Assembly: GCF_022952855.1 (NCBI RefSeq)
Contig: NZ_JALJDX010000206.1
Location: 1-64,000 of the forward strand
Reading direction: 5' to 3'
DNA: 64,000 bases
Source of the DNA: Pseudomonas sp. RGM2987
GTDB lineage: Bacteria; Pseudomonadota; Gammaproteobacteria; Pseudomonadales; Pseudomonadaceae
The notes under the pieces are model-generated. The model was not told where the DNA came from, ran no database searches, and saw nothing but the letters and a program-made list of their open reading frames with translations. Positions 47,962 to 57,515 of the stretch are shown piece after piece. Position 1 is the first letter of the stretch. Every line of letters starts with the position of its first letter. The position numbers and the translations under genes were made by a program.

Positions 47962-48104
47962 GGATTTGCCTGCGTTATCGCGAGCAGGCCCGCTCCCACA
48001 GGTTGGACGTGCCAGAAACAACAATGCCCCTGCATTTCTGCAGGGGCATTGTTTTGTATGGTGCGGCACCAGGAATCGAACCCGGGACCTACTGATTACA
48101 AGTC
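47962..48104. repeat. Left direct repeat: REP / hairpin / tRNA-Thr 3' half
   Basis: 143 bases closely matching 51004-51147: a family-2 REP arm, the hairpin GCCCCTGCA-TTTC-TGCAGGGGC (48026-48047) and then the 3' half of tRNA-Thr (48059-48104, minus strand), where identity stops in the anticodon stem. One base of the acceptor stem is missing (GCGGCACC versus CCGGCACC), so this copy cannot be a functional tRNA. It marks the left end of an islet. Confidence 0.85.
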
Positions 48105-48687
48105 CAAGTTTCTATCCAGTGAATACTGGGTCTTGTCTGTGTAGCCCATTTTCAAAGGGATATTGGGGAAATAGCTGGTCGACTTTCTGTTTAGGTGTGG
48201 ACATTTTGTGGACACTGGCGATCGCTGGTAAGGGCATGGCCAGAGCCGGTAGCCCATTGACGCAATGTGCAATCTCGGTCGGCCTAGCGACTTGGCTGCA
48301 AGCCACAGGCTGCTTAGCTTTTGGCGTCGAGCCAAGAGGTAAGCGAATCCGACCAGGACAACGACTTTCGGAACCTAGCCGATTATGAAAACTGCGTCTG
48401 TTCGAAGATTTTTTGGCCTCCGTCCAAGCGGGCTGTGCCCTCTCGAATTGTTCGTCCACCCAGGAGCCCAGAGCCCCCCGCGTAAGCGCATGACATTCTT
48501 TTGCAGAACATTGCGCTGCCTGCAACTGCTCAACGCCTCAGAGCCCCCACAGCGGGCCTGGGCTGGGGCCTTGTTTCACTGCCCAGTCGGTTTGCACAAA
48601 AAAAGCACGTCGCAGTACCTGCTGGTATGGCTCGGATTGAAAACTCATCAGCACAGGGCGGCGCTGAGCCGTCACTCATTTTCTAAA

Positions 48688-48761
48688 CTCAAAATCGTTA
48701 AAAATTGAGATTTCTCCCTTTCATGGTGTACGCTCATCTCAACTGGATTGAATTTTGAGAT
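48688..48761 (+). promoter_or_regulatory. Operator-like TTGAGA repeats upstream of fic
   Basis: Four half-sites form two inverted pairs: CTCAA (48688) with TTGAGA (48705), and ATCTCAA (48736) with TTGAGAT (48755). They flank an AT-rich stretch that should contain the fic promoter. The last lies just before the ATG at 48767, a position that suits autorepression, perhaps by the winged-helix part of the Fic protein itself. Confidence 0.55.
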
Positions 48762-48766
48762 TTTCG

Positions 48767-50125
48767 ATGATTAAGCTCCCCCCGCCGATCGTGACCAACC
48801 CTTTCGAGCTGATCATGAAAAAATACCCTGCTCTTACAGGGGAATACCTGAAACTGTATGCACCTGTTGACGATAAAGGGCGCTACCAACACTACGACAC
48901 ATTACGATTTAGAATTCCGGCCAAGTTGGATCATTCTTTGGCTTGGTCAGTTGTGAAAAGTAGCAGAAGACTTCAGTTGAGCGACATTATGTCACTCGGC
49001 GCGCCTCCACATGTTGGAAGACTATTGCTCACTCCGGCTATTCAAATGGCCATATCTGAAAGTGATAGGCATACGACAGCAGCTGCACTGGAATGGATGA
49101 GCAGCAAAATAGGAGAACAGAAGCACATCCAGTACTTGCTTAAAGATCTTATCGAAGATGAAGCAATCAGCAGCAGCCAGCTTGAGGGTGCTGCCACCAC
49201 AACTAAAGTGGCAAAAGATCTTTTGAAACGCCAGAGAGGCCCTAGAACACCCGATGAAAAAATGATCATCGGAAACTTTAGAATGATGCAGTGCGCTTGG
49301 CGTAGTCGGAACACGCCCCTATCGGCAGAGCTAATAGCGGAGCTTCATCAAGTGGGAGTCGAAAATATTGATGACGATCACTACCGCCCAGGTACTTTTC
49401 GCTCAGTGGGAGATAATGTTGTCGTTGAGGACGGTGACGGTAACGTTGTTCATACACCGCCGACCGCAGAGGGTTTAGAAGAACGTCTTAACAAGCTTGC
49501 CGAGTGGATAAATACTAACCACACCGACATTACTAATAAAACCTACCTTCATCCACTTATTAAGGCCATCATCTTACATTTTTCGATAGGCTACGAACAT
49601 CCCTTCCATGATGGCAACGGACGAGTAGCACGCTCACTTTTCTATTGGTATCTATTCAAGCATGATTTTGCTGCATTTCGCTACATTGCAATTAGCACCT
49701 TATTAAAATCTGCACCTACTAGATATGGCAAAAGCTACGTATACACCGAAACTGACGAAATGGACTTAACGTACTTTGTCGACTATCAGTGCAGGATTAT
49801 AGCCCGAGCCATTTCGGACTTTAAAGCAGCCTACGAAGAAACGCTAGAAGGGATGAATAAATTTAATTTATTTCTGTATGAATCGGGCTTGTTTGGAAAG
49901 CTAAATGACAAACAGAAAACCGTGCTCCAAGTCGCCAAAAGCGGTAGGGCCTTAGAATTTACAGCAACAGCCGTCAAAGATAATCTTGGTTGCTCTTACA
50001 ACACAGCCGCAGCTGTACTGAATGGACTAGTTGACCATAATCTATTTCAGAAACGAAAAGAAGGACGAGAATGGATTTACACAATGATCCCGGCTAGCCA
50101 AATTATTAAGCACTGGTCGCCCTGA
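48767..50125 (+). CDS. Fic domain protein (AMP-transferase) with winged helix
   Basis: A 452-residue Fic protein. The Fic motif HPFHDGNGRVARSLFYW is complete, with catalytic His and the GNGR anion loop. The N-terminal inhibitory motif SSSQLEGA fits S-x-x-x-E-G, meaning a class II self-inhibited enzyme. The C-terminus has a wHTH-like part (TAVKDNLGCSYNTAAAVLNGLVDHN). It probably AMPylates a target protein when inhibition is released; target unknown. ATG 48767 is chosen over TTG 48755, which lies in the operator repeat. Base composition is much lower in GC than the flanks. Confidence 0.88.
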   Translation: MIKLPPPIVTNPFELIMKKYPALTGEYLKLYAPVDDKGRYQHYDTLRFRIPAKLDHSLAWSVVKSSRRLQLSDIMSLGAPPHVGRLLLTPAIQMAISESDRHTTAAALEWMSSKIGEQKHIQYLLKDLIEDEAISSSQLEGAATTTKVAKDLLKRQRGPRTPDEKMIIGNFRMMQCAWRSRNTPLSAELIAELHQVGVENIDDDHYRPGTFRSVGDNVVVEDGDGNVVHTPPTAEGLEERLNKLAEWINTNHTDITNKTYLHPLIKAIILHFSIGYEHPFHDGNGRVARSLFYWYLFKHDFAAFRYIAISTLLKSAPTRYGKSYVYTETDEMDLTYFVDYQCRIIARAISDFKAAYEETLEGMNKFNLFLYESGLFGKLNDKQKTVLQVAKSGRALEFTATAVKDNLGCSYNTAAAVLNGLVDHNLFQKRKEGREWIYTMIPASQIIKHWSP

Positions 50126-50312
50126 TCACCTATATAGCTAAGATCTGCAGGCTCACACTAGTTTTTCTTTTGACACTTTGCGGACGGATTTCAACGATGA
50201 CTGGACTGGAATTGGTTTTTTAGCTCTCTATCCCAATCTGCAGCAGCCATAGTCGGTATATTTGGCGCTTTTATCATCACAAAAATCCCCCACCCCAAAG
50301 GACACCCCCGCC

Positions 50313-50954
50313 ATGGACCTGCACAACGAATTCGAAAACAGTAAATTCTTCCACAACGCCCGTATCGATCGACGTGCCGCCGACGCCTTGGTGGGATTGG
50401 CCGCAGGCATCACCGCGGACGGCGTCGTAAACACCTCTGAGGCGATTTTTCTGAAGCAATGGCTGGAAAACAATCTCGCGCATCTCAACGACCCAGTGAT
50501 CAACCTGCTTTATTCACGTCTGGCGTCCATGCTTCAGGACGACGCTCTGGACCCGGATGAGTCTCTTGAGCTGCTGAACATCCTGCGTAGTTTTTCTGGT
50601 GTGGGCATTGAGCGGTCGAAGGTTGGCGAAGCGCCTGCCATTTCCCCTACGGACCTTCCATTCAACTCACCTGCCCCTGATCTGGTCTGGGATGGCCGGA
50701 TATTTGTATTTACCGGTGTCATGACCTTTGGGCCGCGTAAGGACTGTCAGGCGTTGGTCGAGGAGCGGGGTGGTTTGATTGGCGGTGCAGTGAGTAAGAA
50801 GGTGCATTACCTGGTGGTCGGCAGCGTGGGTAATGAGCAGTGGCGCCACAGTACGTACGGAACGAAGATTATGAAGGCCGTGGAATTGCGGGAGGCGGGT
50901 TCATCGATTGCCATTGTGGGTGAGGATCATTGGCAGAGGATGTTGTTTGGTTGA
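50313..50954 (+). CDS. BRCT domain protein
   Basis: A 213-residue protein: N-terminal helical region (residues about 15-90, FFHNARIDRRAADALVGLAAG) and a C-terminal BRCT domain (about 128-205, GRIFVFTGVMTFGPRKDCQA; GGLIGGAVSKKVHYLVVGSV). BRCT domains bind phosphopeptides, DNA ends or partner proteins; stand-alone ones resembling the LigA BRCT are known in bacteria. Start ATG 50313 follows AAAGGA. It is in the tRNA-Thr islet with fic. Confidence 0.82.
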   Translation: MDLHNEFENSKFFHNARIDRRAADALVGLAAGITADGVVNTSEAIFLKQWLENNLAHLNDPVINLLYSRLASMLQDDALDPDESLELLNILRSFSGVGIERSKVGEAPAISPTDLPFNSPAPDLVWDGRIFVFTGVMTFGPRKDCQALVEERGGLIGGAVSKKVHYLVVGSVGNEQWRHSTYGTKIMKAVELREAGSSIAIVGEDHWQRMLFG

Positions 50955-51003
50955 GGGCGCGATCTAAGAAGAACAGCCCGGTTCTGATCGGCAAATCGTC
51001 GGT

Positions 51004-51176
<173 letters not shown>

Positions 51177-51251
51177 GTGTGGGCGACGATTATAACGATT
51201 GGGTGGGTTCTGTAAACCCCTGAATTCTGACTATTTTTGCGCAGGTACGGC

Positions 51252-52076
51252 TCAGGCGCGGCGTAGCAGGTTGCGCAGTTTGTCCAAGGTGCGCCAAGTG
51301 CGGCTGTTCTGGATGGCGTGGAGTTGGGCTTCGGCGTGTTCGGCCCGTTGCAGGGCGGCGCGCAGTTGTGCGTCCGGGTCGCTGAGGGGGTGGCTGAATT
51401 TGTGGCCTTTGCAGAGTTGGAAGCCGTCGAGGTTGCACGGTGGGATGTCGAAGGCCGGTTTGAGGGCCAGGTGTTCTTCGGCGAGGTAGTAGGTGTTGAT
51501 GCCGTCGAACAGGATGGACTGGTAGCCGGCGTCGGTAATGAGGCGTTCCCAGGTCTGGTCGCGGGCCCAGGGGGTTTCGATGAGGATGATCCAGGGCCGC
51601 CAGCGGCTGAAGTCCATGCCGCGCAGTACGGTTTCCTCGTGGCCTTCGACGTCTATTTTCAGAAAGTGGATCGGGCGGTCCGAGGCGTATTGTTCGCAGA
51701 TCGAGGCCAGGGTGCGCGATTGGACGGTCTGGGTGCGCACGTCCATGCCGGCGTCGCGGTGTTGTTGGGCGACGTTGGCTTCTACCGTGGACAACCCGGT
51801 GTCGGCGATGGTGTAGAAGGTCAGGCTTTCGGCGTTTTCGCCGGCTACGCATTGCAGGTTGATGTCCCGGGGGCGTTCCTGGCTGAGCGCGTCGTAGTAA
51901 GCCTGGACCGGCTCGATGTTGATGCCGTGCCAGCCGTGGTCATAAAACGCCCTAGTGACGGAGTCGTCTGTCGGATGGTTGGCGCCGACGTCGAGGTAGA
52001 AGCCGTTTTCCACCGATTGAAGGGCGCGCCACAGGCGTACGTCTTCGAAATTCTGTGCGTAGGAAATGAACGTCAC
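51252..52076 (-). CDS. FkbM family methyltransferase
   Basis: SAM-dependent methyltransferase of 274 residues (FkbM; GFYLDVGANHPTDDSVTRAF as SAM motif I; IDVEGHEETVLRGMD). The C-terminal 40 residues form an alanine-rich coiled coil (AALQRAEHAEAQLHAIQNSR). Such enzymes methylate sugars or lipids in surface glycans. The start is GTG 52076 behind AAGGA. No glycan genes are adjacent. Confidence 0.85.
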   Translation of the reverse strand: MTFISYAQNFEDVRLWRALQSVENGFYLDVGANHPTDDSVTRAFYDHGWHGINIEPVQAYYDALSQERPRDINLQCVAGENAESLTFYTIADTGLSTVEANVAQQHRDAGMDVRTQTVQSRTLASICEQYASDRPIHFLKIDVEGHEETVLRGMDFSRWRPWIILIETPWARDQTWERLITDAGYQSILFDGINTYYLAEEHLALKPAFDIPPCNLDGFQLCKGHKFSHPLSDPDAQLRAALQRAEHAEAQLHAIQNSRTWRTLDKLRNLLRRA

Positions 52077-52407
52077 GGCCGGTCCTTGAGTGCGTGGGCA
52101 TTGTGTCAATCAGGATACGTGCCGTTGTTGTATAGCACGGGCGGGCTGGGTGCAATTGCTGACGCGGGTCAGCACGGAAATCGGCGGTTATGTCGTTTTA
52201 GCTGGGCGCTTATGCACAACGGGATGGAAGAGCTGGCCGCTCTATGGACATTTTGTGACGGCTGTCTCGTTTCGTCGCAAATGCCTGTTTTCATGGTTTT
52301 TTATCCATATGAACAAAAAATGACCAGTCTCGAAACAGTTAGGAAATCGCGGATTTATTGGATCCAGGTTTATTTCATCAACAGAGTTATCCACAGGCCG
52401 TTACGTC
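52077..52407. other. Intergenic region, no gene found
   Basis: The 331 bases between fkbM and the methyltransferase gene. A single DnaA-box-like TTATCCACA lies at 52387-52395. Nothing gene-like is seen. Confidence 0.5.
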
Positions 52408-53640
52408 TCAGCAACGCTCTGCCAGCAGCGTCAGATTTCTCGGAGTCAGCGGCGTTTGGCAGAAGGTGCCGAGGCGTACCTCGTAGCCTTTTTGAGTGAG
52501 GAAAAGCGCCCGGTCCAGTACCAACCAAAGCTCCAGCGGCCGTCGGAAAAGGCCTCGCACCAGCTCAAGGTTGCGAACTTCGGCCAAGCGTCGATAACCC
52601 GCTGCCTCGAGCGCAGCCCAATCAGGTGAGCCGACTGTGGATAAGTCTTTAAGCGCTGCCAGATCGATGCAGTACTGGGCGAAGGATTTTTCCAGCCAAG
52701 CGCTGGGTAACGAGGGGGTGGGCAAGTAGCTGTCGATGCCACGGATTTGCCGTTGCAGCAGGTCGAAGCCCAGGCGCCGAGCCATGGACTGGTCCCGTTG
52801 CCGTCGTACCCGAGCGCCGGCGGTGACGGTTTCCGTGAGTGGCAGGCCGAGATCATCGAGGGACAGTTGTAGGGCAGAGCCCTTGGCGGCGTCGGACAGC
52901 GCTTGGTAACGCTCGGTGCGGATGCGGTTATAGCAGCAAGGCGCAATCGCCAATTGAGTACAGCCGGCAGCGCTCGCCAGTTGCATCAATCGTACGTGCA
53001 GGTCGCCGCAGGCATGCAGCGCCACCGGCGTGTGTTCAGAGTGGATCGCTTGGGCTGCATCCGCCGCCAGGACATCCTGCTGCAAGTGCTTGGCTGGCAA
53101 CGCATGGCGAAGGCTCAATTGCTGGCCGCTGGCAACCAGGGCCGGGTCGTATTCCAGGCAGGTCAGTTGTTGCTCGCCATGCAGCAGGCGCCGACCGAGA
53201 TGACCTTTGCCCGCACACCAGTCCAGCCAATGAGTCGGTTCGCTGGCGAAATGCAGGCGGCTGGCGAAGGCCTCGATTTGCTGCCATTTGCGGCCAGGTA
53301 CGTCGACATTGAGGCGAGGGGCTGGGGCATCCAGCGCGCTGGCTGGCAATTCGGCGACACAACTCAGTTCTCGGGAGACGGCTGCCAGTTCGCAGAAGGG
53401 AGCGGGCGCGTCCTCGATCAGCCACGGCTGATGGTGGTCGTTTTCTGCCGCCTCCAGCGAACGCTGGCGTAGCCATTGGGCCAGTTGCGGGTAGGAGGTT
53501 TCCCAGGGCAGTTGCAGATGAGTGAAGGGACGCGGCTTCCACAGCGCCTGGTGCGCTGTAAGAAAAGCATCCAACGCGGTGAAACGGGCGAGCAAGGCCT
53601 CGCCCGTCAGCACGCCGTTGTCAGCGCCCTTGGCAGGCAT
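52408..53640 (-). CDS. SAM-dependent methyltransferase (Methyltransf_32)
   Basis: A 410-residue protein with a Rossmann SAM motif (THWLDWCAGKGHLGRRLLHG) and the family's second signature (LHACGDLHVRLMQLA; IAPCCYN). It resembles the GSTCD-type methyltransferase group. It starts 20 bases inside the permease gene, so it is the last gene of the ABC transporter operon; why is not clear. Confidence 0.85.
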   Translation of the reverse strand: MPAKGADNGVLTGEALLARFTALDAFLTAHQALWKPRPFTHLQLPWETSYPQLAQWLRQRSLEAAENDHHQPWLIEDAPAPFCELAAVSRELSCVAELPASALDAPAPRLNVDVPGRKWQQIEAFASRLHFASEPTHWLDWCAGKGHLGRRLLHGEQQLTCLEYDPALVASGQQLSLRHALPAKHLQQDVLAADAAQAIHSEHTPVALHACGDLHVRLMQLASAAGCTQLAIAPCCYNRIRTERYQALSDAAKGSALQLSLDDLGLPLTETVTAGARVRRQRDQSMARRLGFDLLQRQIRGIDSYLPTPSLPSAWLEKSFAQYCIDLAALKDLSTVGSPDWAALEAAGYRRLAEVRNLELVRGLFRRPLELWLVLDRALFLTQKGYEVRLGTFCQTPLTPRNLTLLAERC

Positions 53641-54310
53641 CGACGCGCAACCAGCGCTCCAACTGCTTGAAGCCTTGCACCAGCAGGAACGCCATCAACA
53701 GGTAGAACATGCCGGCTGCAAAGAAGATCTCCACCGGCAGGTATGTCCGGGCAATGATGGTGCGGGCCATGCCGGTCAGTTCCAGCAGGGTCACGGTGCT
53801 CGCCAGGGCGCTGGCCTTGAGCATCAGGATCACTTCATTGCTGTAGGCCGGCAGGCCGATGCGCGCCGCGCGCGGCAGCATGATGTAGAACAGCGCCTTG
53901 GGCCGCGACATGCCCAGGGCCCGTGCGGCTTCGATCTCGCCACGGGGGATGGCCTGGATCGCGCCCCGTAGGATCTCGGCGATGTAGGCGGCGGTGTGCA
54001 GGGTCATGGTGACCGTGGCACACCAGAATGGGTCCCGCAGGTACGGCCACAGCGCGCTGCTGCGCACGGCATCGAACTGCGCCAGGCCGTAGTAGACCAG
54101 GAACAGCTGGACCAATAACGGCGTGCCACGGAAAAAGAAGATGTAGGCGTAGGGCAACGCCCGCACGTACCACAGCCGTGAAGAGCGGGCGATGCCCAGC
54201 GGGATCGCCAGCAACAGGCCGGCAACCACGGCGATGGCGACCAGCTCCAGAGTCAGCGTCGCGCCCTGGGCCAGCTTCGGCAGCCACTTGATGATGACTT
54301 CCCAGTTCAT
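53621..54310 (-). CDS. Amino-acid ABC transporter permease (HisM-like)
   Basis: A 229-residue inner-membrane permease of the HisM/ArtM class; EAA loop EAARALGMSRPKALFYIMLP. It overlaps the second permease gene by four bases. Confidence 0.9.
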   Translation of the reverse strand: MNWEVIIKWLPKLAQGATLTLELVAIAVVAGLLLAIPLGIARSSRLWYVRALPYAYIFFFRGTPLLVQLFLVYYGLAQFDAVRSSALWPYLRDPFWCATVTMTLHTAAYIAEILRGAIQAIPRGEIEAARALGMSRPKALFYIMLPRAARIGLPAYSNEVILMLKASALASTVTLLELTGMARTIIARTYLPVEIFFAAGMFYLLMAFLLVQGFKQLERWLRVDACQGR

Positions 54311-55002
54311 TGGGTGCTCCTGATAAAACCGCGGGCAGCGCGCCGTTCCAGCAGGTGCATGCCGATCATGGCGAGCACCGTCAGCCCCAGGTACATGAAG
54401 GCTGCGACCATATAGAAGGTGAACGGCTGCTTGGACACGGTCACGCCGATTTGCGCGTGGCGCATGATTTCTTCCAGGCCGATCACCGAGACCAGCGCAG
54501 TGTCTTTCATCAGGATCATGAATAGGTTGCCCAGGCCGGGCAGGGCGATGCGCCACATTTGCGGCATGATCAGCTTGGTGAAGATCCGCCACTTCGACAG
54601 GCCCAGGGCCACGCCGGCTTCACGGTGGCCCTTGGGAATCGCCAGGATCGCGCCGCGAAACACTTCCGTGGCGTAGGCGCCAAAGCACAGGCCCAGGGCG
54701 ATGACCCCGGCGGCGAAGGCGTCGAGGGCCAAGTCAGGGTTGCCGAAGTACTCGCCCAGGGCGCGCATCAGGTTGACGGTGCCGAAGTAGATCAGCAGCA
54801 CCCAGAGCAATTCCGGGACACCGCGCACCAGGGTCGAATACGTGCCGCCAAGCCATTGCAGCGGCTTGTAGGGGGAGGTCTTGGCCAGGGCGCCGAGCAG
54901 GCCGAGCACCAGCCCCAGGCACAAGGCCGAGAGCGCCAGTTTGACGGTCATCAGCGCGCCAGCGGCGAGCGCCGGGCCGAATCCGTAGAGATCGATCATC
55001 AT
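54307..55002 (-). CDS. Amino-acid ABC transporter permease (HisQ-like)
   Basis: A 231-residue permease, HisQ/ArtQ class (TLVRGVPELLWVLLIYFG; EAGVALGLSKWRIFTKLIMP). It forms a heterodimer with the HisM-like protein. Confidence 0.9.
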   Translation of the reverse strand: MMIDLYGFGPALAAGALMTVKLALSALCLGLVLGLLGALAKTSPYKPLQWLGGTYSTLVRGVPELLWVLLIYFGTVNLMRALGEYFGNPDLALDAFAAGVIALGLCFGAYATEVFRGAILAIPKGHREAGVALGLSKWRIFTKLIMPQMWRIALPGLGNLFMILMKDTALVSVIGLEEIMRHAQIGVTVSKQPFTFYMVAAFMYLGLTVLAMIGMHLLERRAARGFIRSTQ

Positions 55003-55076
55003 GGGTGTGTGTTCATATCGCGGCAGGCTTTGCTAAGGGCCGGCGCTGCGGACAGCGCCGGCCAGGCACGTCAGCA

Positions 55077-55829
55077 TCAATAGATGTTGAACGGGAAGTA
55101 CTTGTCGTTGATCTTTTTATAGGTACCGTCGGCAACGATTTCTTTCAGCGCGGCGTTCAGCTTGTCGCGCAGAGGGTCACCCTTGCGCACGGCGATGCCG
55201 ATCTTGTCGCTTTCCACCACCGGGTCGCCCTTGAATTCGTAGGCGCGGCCGGCGTCGGTTTTCAGCCAGTCGTAGTTCACGTATTTGTCCGCCAGGATCG
55301 CGTCGACGCGGCCGGAGGTCAGGTCCAGGTAGGCGTTTTCCTGGGTGTCGTAGAGCTTGGCGGTAATGTCGCTGCCCAGTTCGTCTTCCAGCCAGGTGCC
55401 GGCCAGGGTCGCCCGTTGCGCGCCAATGACCTTGCCTTTGAGCGAGTCTTTATCGGTTTTGAAATCGACGCCTTTCGCCGCGATGAACTGCAGTTTGTTG
55501 GAGTAGTACGGGTCGGTGAAATCCACGGCCTGCTTGCGCTCGTCGGTGATCGACAGCGACGAGATCAGGAAGTCGAACTTCTGGGCGTTCAGGGCCGGGA
55601 TGATGCCGTCCCAATCGGAGGTGACGACTGTGCATTCGACTTTCATCTTGGCGCACAGGGCGTCGCCGATGTCCTTGTCGAAGCCCACGACCTGACCGCT
55701 GGCGTCCTTGTTGTTGAACGGTGGGTAGGCGGCTTCGATGCCCATTTTCAGCTTTTCAGCGGCCATGGCGTTGGCCGAGAACACCAGGCTGGCAGCCGCG
55801 GCCAGAAGGAATTTCTTGTAAATCTGCAT
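55077..55829 (-). CDS. Amino-acid-binding periplasmic protein
   Basis: A 250-residue precursor with signal peptide (FLLAAAASLVFSANAMA). It has the SBP_bac_3 fold of the Lys/Arg/Orn-His type (MGIEAAYPPFNNKDASGQVV; GFDKDIGDALCAKM; DWDGIIPALNAQKFDFLISS). The ligand is probably a basic amino acid (lysine, arginine, ornithine or histidine) by similarity. Confidence 0.9.
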   Translation of the reverse strand: MQIYKKFLLAAAASLVFSANAMAAEKLKMGIEAAYPPFNNKDASGQVVGFDKDIGDALCAKMKVECTVVTSDWDGIIPALNAQKFDFLISSLSITDERKQAVDFTDPYYSNKLQFIAAKGVDFKTDKDSLKGKVIGAQRATLAGTWLEDELGSDITAKLYDTQENAYLDLTSGRVDAILADKYVNYDWLKTDAGRAYEFKGDPVVESDKIGIAVRKGDPLRDKLNAALKEIVADGTYKKINDKYFPFNIY

Positions 55830-55842
55830 ATGTACTGCTCCG

Positions 55843-56616
55843 TTAGCGGTTGCTGGACATGAATTGTTTGCAGCGTGCCGAAAGCGGGTTTTCGAAGACC
55901 TGCTGTGGCGATCCTTGCTCCTCGACCAGGCCCTGATGGAGGAAAACCACCTCGCTGGAAACCTGACGGGCGAAGCCCATTTCGTGGGTCACCAGCAGCA
56001 TGGTGCGGCCTTCATCGGCCAGGGCGCGGATCACACTTAGTACTTCCTGGACCATTTCCGGGTCAAGGGCTGAAGTGGGCTCGTCGAACAGAATCACCTT
56101 GGGCTGCATCGCCAGGGTGCGGGCGATGGCGGCGCGCTGCTGTTGGCCGCCGGACAGCTCGGCCGGGTAGGCATGGCGCTTGTCGGCAATGCCGACCTTG
56201 GCCAGCAAGGCTTCGGCCACTTCGATGGCTTCGGCTTTGCTCTGGCCGAGCACCCGGCGTGGTGCTTCGATGATGTTGTCGAGCACGCTCATGTGCGGCC
56301 AGAGATTAAAGTTTTGAAATACAAAACCAATCTCGCTGCGCATGCGATTGATCTGTTTGCCATCGGCGGCGATGAGTTCACCGTTTTTCGCAGCCTTGAG
56401 CTTGAGCGCTTCACCCGCGACCAGGATCTCGCCCTGGTTGGGGTTTTCCAGCAGGTTGATGCAGCGCAGGAACGTGGACTTGCCGGATCCGGAGGAGCCC
56501 AGGATCGAGATCACATCGCCGTCGCGGGCGGTCAACGAGACGCCCTTGAGCACCTCCAGCTGGCCGTAGCGTTTGTGCAGGTTGCGGATTTCAAGCGCGG
56601 GCGTGGCCTGGGCCAT
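55843..56616 (-). CDS. Amino-acid ABC transporter ATP-binding protein
   Basis: A 257-residue HisP-like ATPase: Walker A ([14 protein letters not shown]), signature ([15 protein letters not shown]), Walker B ([16 protein letters not shown]), His switch (LVTHEMGF). First gene of the run ATPase, binding protein, HisQ, HisM, methyltransferase. Confidence 0.93.
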   Translation of the reverse strand: MAQATPALEIRNLHKRYGQLEVLKGVSLTARDGDVISILGSSGSGKSTFLRCINLLENPNQGEILVAGEALKLKAAKNGELIAADGKQINRMRSEIGFVFQNFNLWPHMSVLDNIIEAPRRVLGQSKAEAIEVAEALLAKVGIADKRHAYPAELSGGQQQRAAIARTLAMQPKVILFDEPTSALDPEMVQEVLSVIRALADEGRTMLLVTHEMGFARQVSSEVVFLHQGLVEEQGSPQQVFENPLSARCKQFMSSNR

Positions 56617-56917
56617 GTGCGGTCCTCATGGTGTGTGCTCCCTTGCTGTTGGCTGCCTTCCGTGGCGAGGCGGCCAAGCTAGCATGCGTCCGGATGGTCG
56701 CCAACAGCGCTGCGGGTGGTAAACCGATGATGCGTGGCAGGTTGTCGCATCGGCGCAGCAGACTGTCGCGCCATCAACAACCGAACGGCCGTTTGAACCC
56801 GGTTTACCGATGAAAAGCCCGGGGAGTTGCGTAAAAAAAGGCGCGATGGTGCCAGCTTTGGGTGGGGGTGGGAAGCGTTAATCGGATGAGCGTTAACGCA
56901 ATCTGAGGGCGGTCGGT

Positions 56918-57412
56918 TTATTCGTCGAGCTCGTCCAAGTCCCACAATATCTTGAGGGCCTCTTTGAAAGAGGCTCGTGCAGTCTCGAGATCTTTTTGAA
57001 CCTTAGGGTCTTGAAGCCAGCGCTGTGCGGCTCCCAGATCAATGTCATCGGCCCACATCCGGTAATCGATCAGCGTGGTCTCGGTCAGCCTTTTGACTGC
57101 CATAACGCCGTCTTTAGCGTTTTCGTTATCCAGAAGATCGGGCTGTTTATTAATCATGATCATGAGTGATGAAAGCATCATCACCATCATATCGACGCGG
57201 CCCGTCTCTTCAGCGTCCTTCATTTGATAAAACAGTGTCAGGAAGTCTTCAGGGAACTGATCGGCCTCCTCTTGAAGGGCCTCCAGAAAGAACGGGTCTT
57301 CATATTCGGGCAGATCAGGCATGACAGCAGCTTTTGTACGGCTGATACGTATTTGCCTGGCTTTTGCTTTCGCGCGCTTGGCACGTTTTTGTTGCTTGTT
57401 TATGGATGCCAT
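56918..57412 (-). CDS. NKQQKR-family hypothetical protein, copy 1
   Basis: A 164-residue protein starting MASINKQQKRAKRAKAKARQ, a strongly basic N-terminus, followed by an acidic helical body (ALQEEADQFPEDFLTLFYQM) and the block LIDYRMWADDIDLGAAQRWL. It is a paralogue of 58298-58744 and, more distantly, 62088-62489. Family unknown to me. The basic segment could bind nucleic acid. Confidence 0.78.
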   Translation of the reverse strand: MASINKQQKRAKRAKAKARQIRISRTKAAVMPDLPEYEDPFFLEALQEEADQFPEDFLTLFYQMKDAEETGRVDMMVMMLSSLMIMINKQPDLLDNENAKDGVMAVKRLTETTLIDYRMWADDIDLGAAQRWLQDPKVQKDLETARASFKEALKILWDLDELDE

Positions 57413-57452
57413 GTGGTTCTGTCCTCGTTGAGGAAAGGTCGCGATAGCAATC

Positions 57453-57483
57453 TGTGGGAGCGAGCTTGCTCGCGATAGCGATA
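57453..57483. repeat. REP element, family 2 variant
   Basis: GTGGGAGCGAGCTTGCTCGCGATAGCG, a single REP arm with GAGC in place of GGGC. It lies upstream of the copy 1 start. Confidence 0.75.
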
Positions 57484-57515
57484 GAAACGTCAGCAGAGAT
57501 GTGGGGCTAATGGCC

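Larger units (their letters stand above)
48105..51003. mobile_element. Small islet at tRNA-Thr carrying Fic and BRCT genes
   Basis: A 2.9-kb segment bounded by the two direct repeats, one ending an intact tRNA-Thr. Identity ends at the anticodon stem-loop, a known crossover site of tyrosine integrases. It carries a low-GC fic gene and a BRCT-domain gene. No integrase is present, so it is a decayed or satellite element, or the remainder of a larger island. The first 660 bases (48105-48766) hold no convincing gene. Confidence 0.55.

Noticed and set aside
48105..48766. An integrase remnant in the left part of the tRNA-Thr islet.
   Set aside because: Translations in all frames show no tyrosine-recombinase motif (R-H-R-Y); the region is only described as lacking a gene.
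52387..52395. DnaA box TTATCCACA as a sign of a replication origin.
   Set aside because: Only one box, no AT-rich unwinding element or origin genes nearby.
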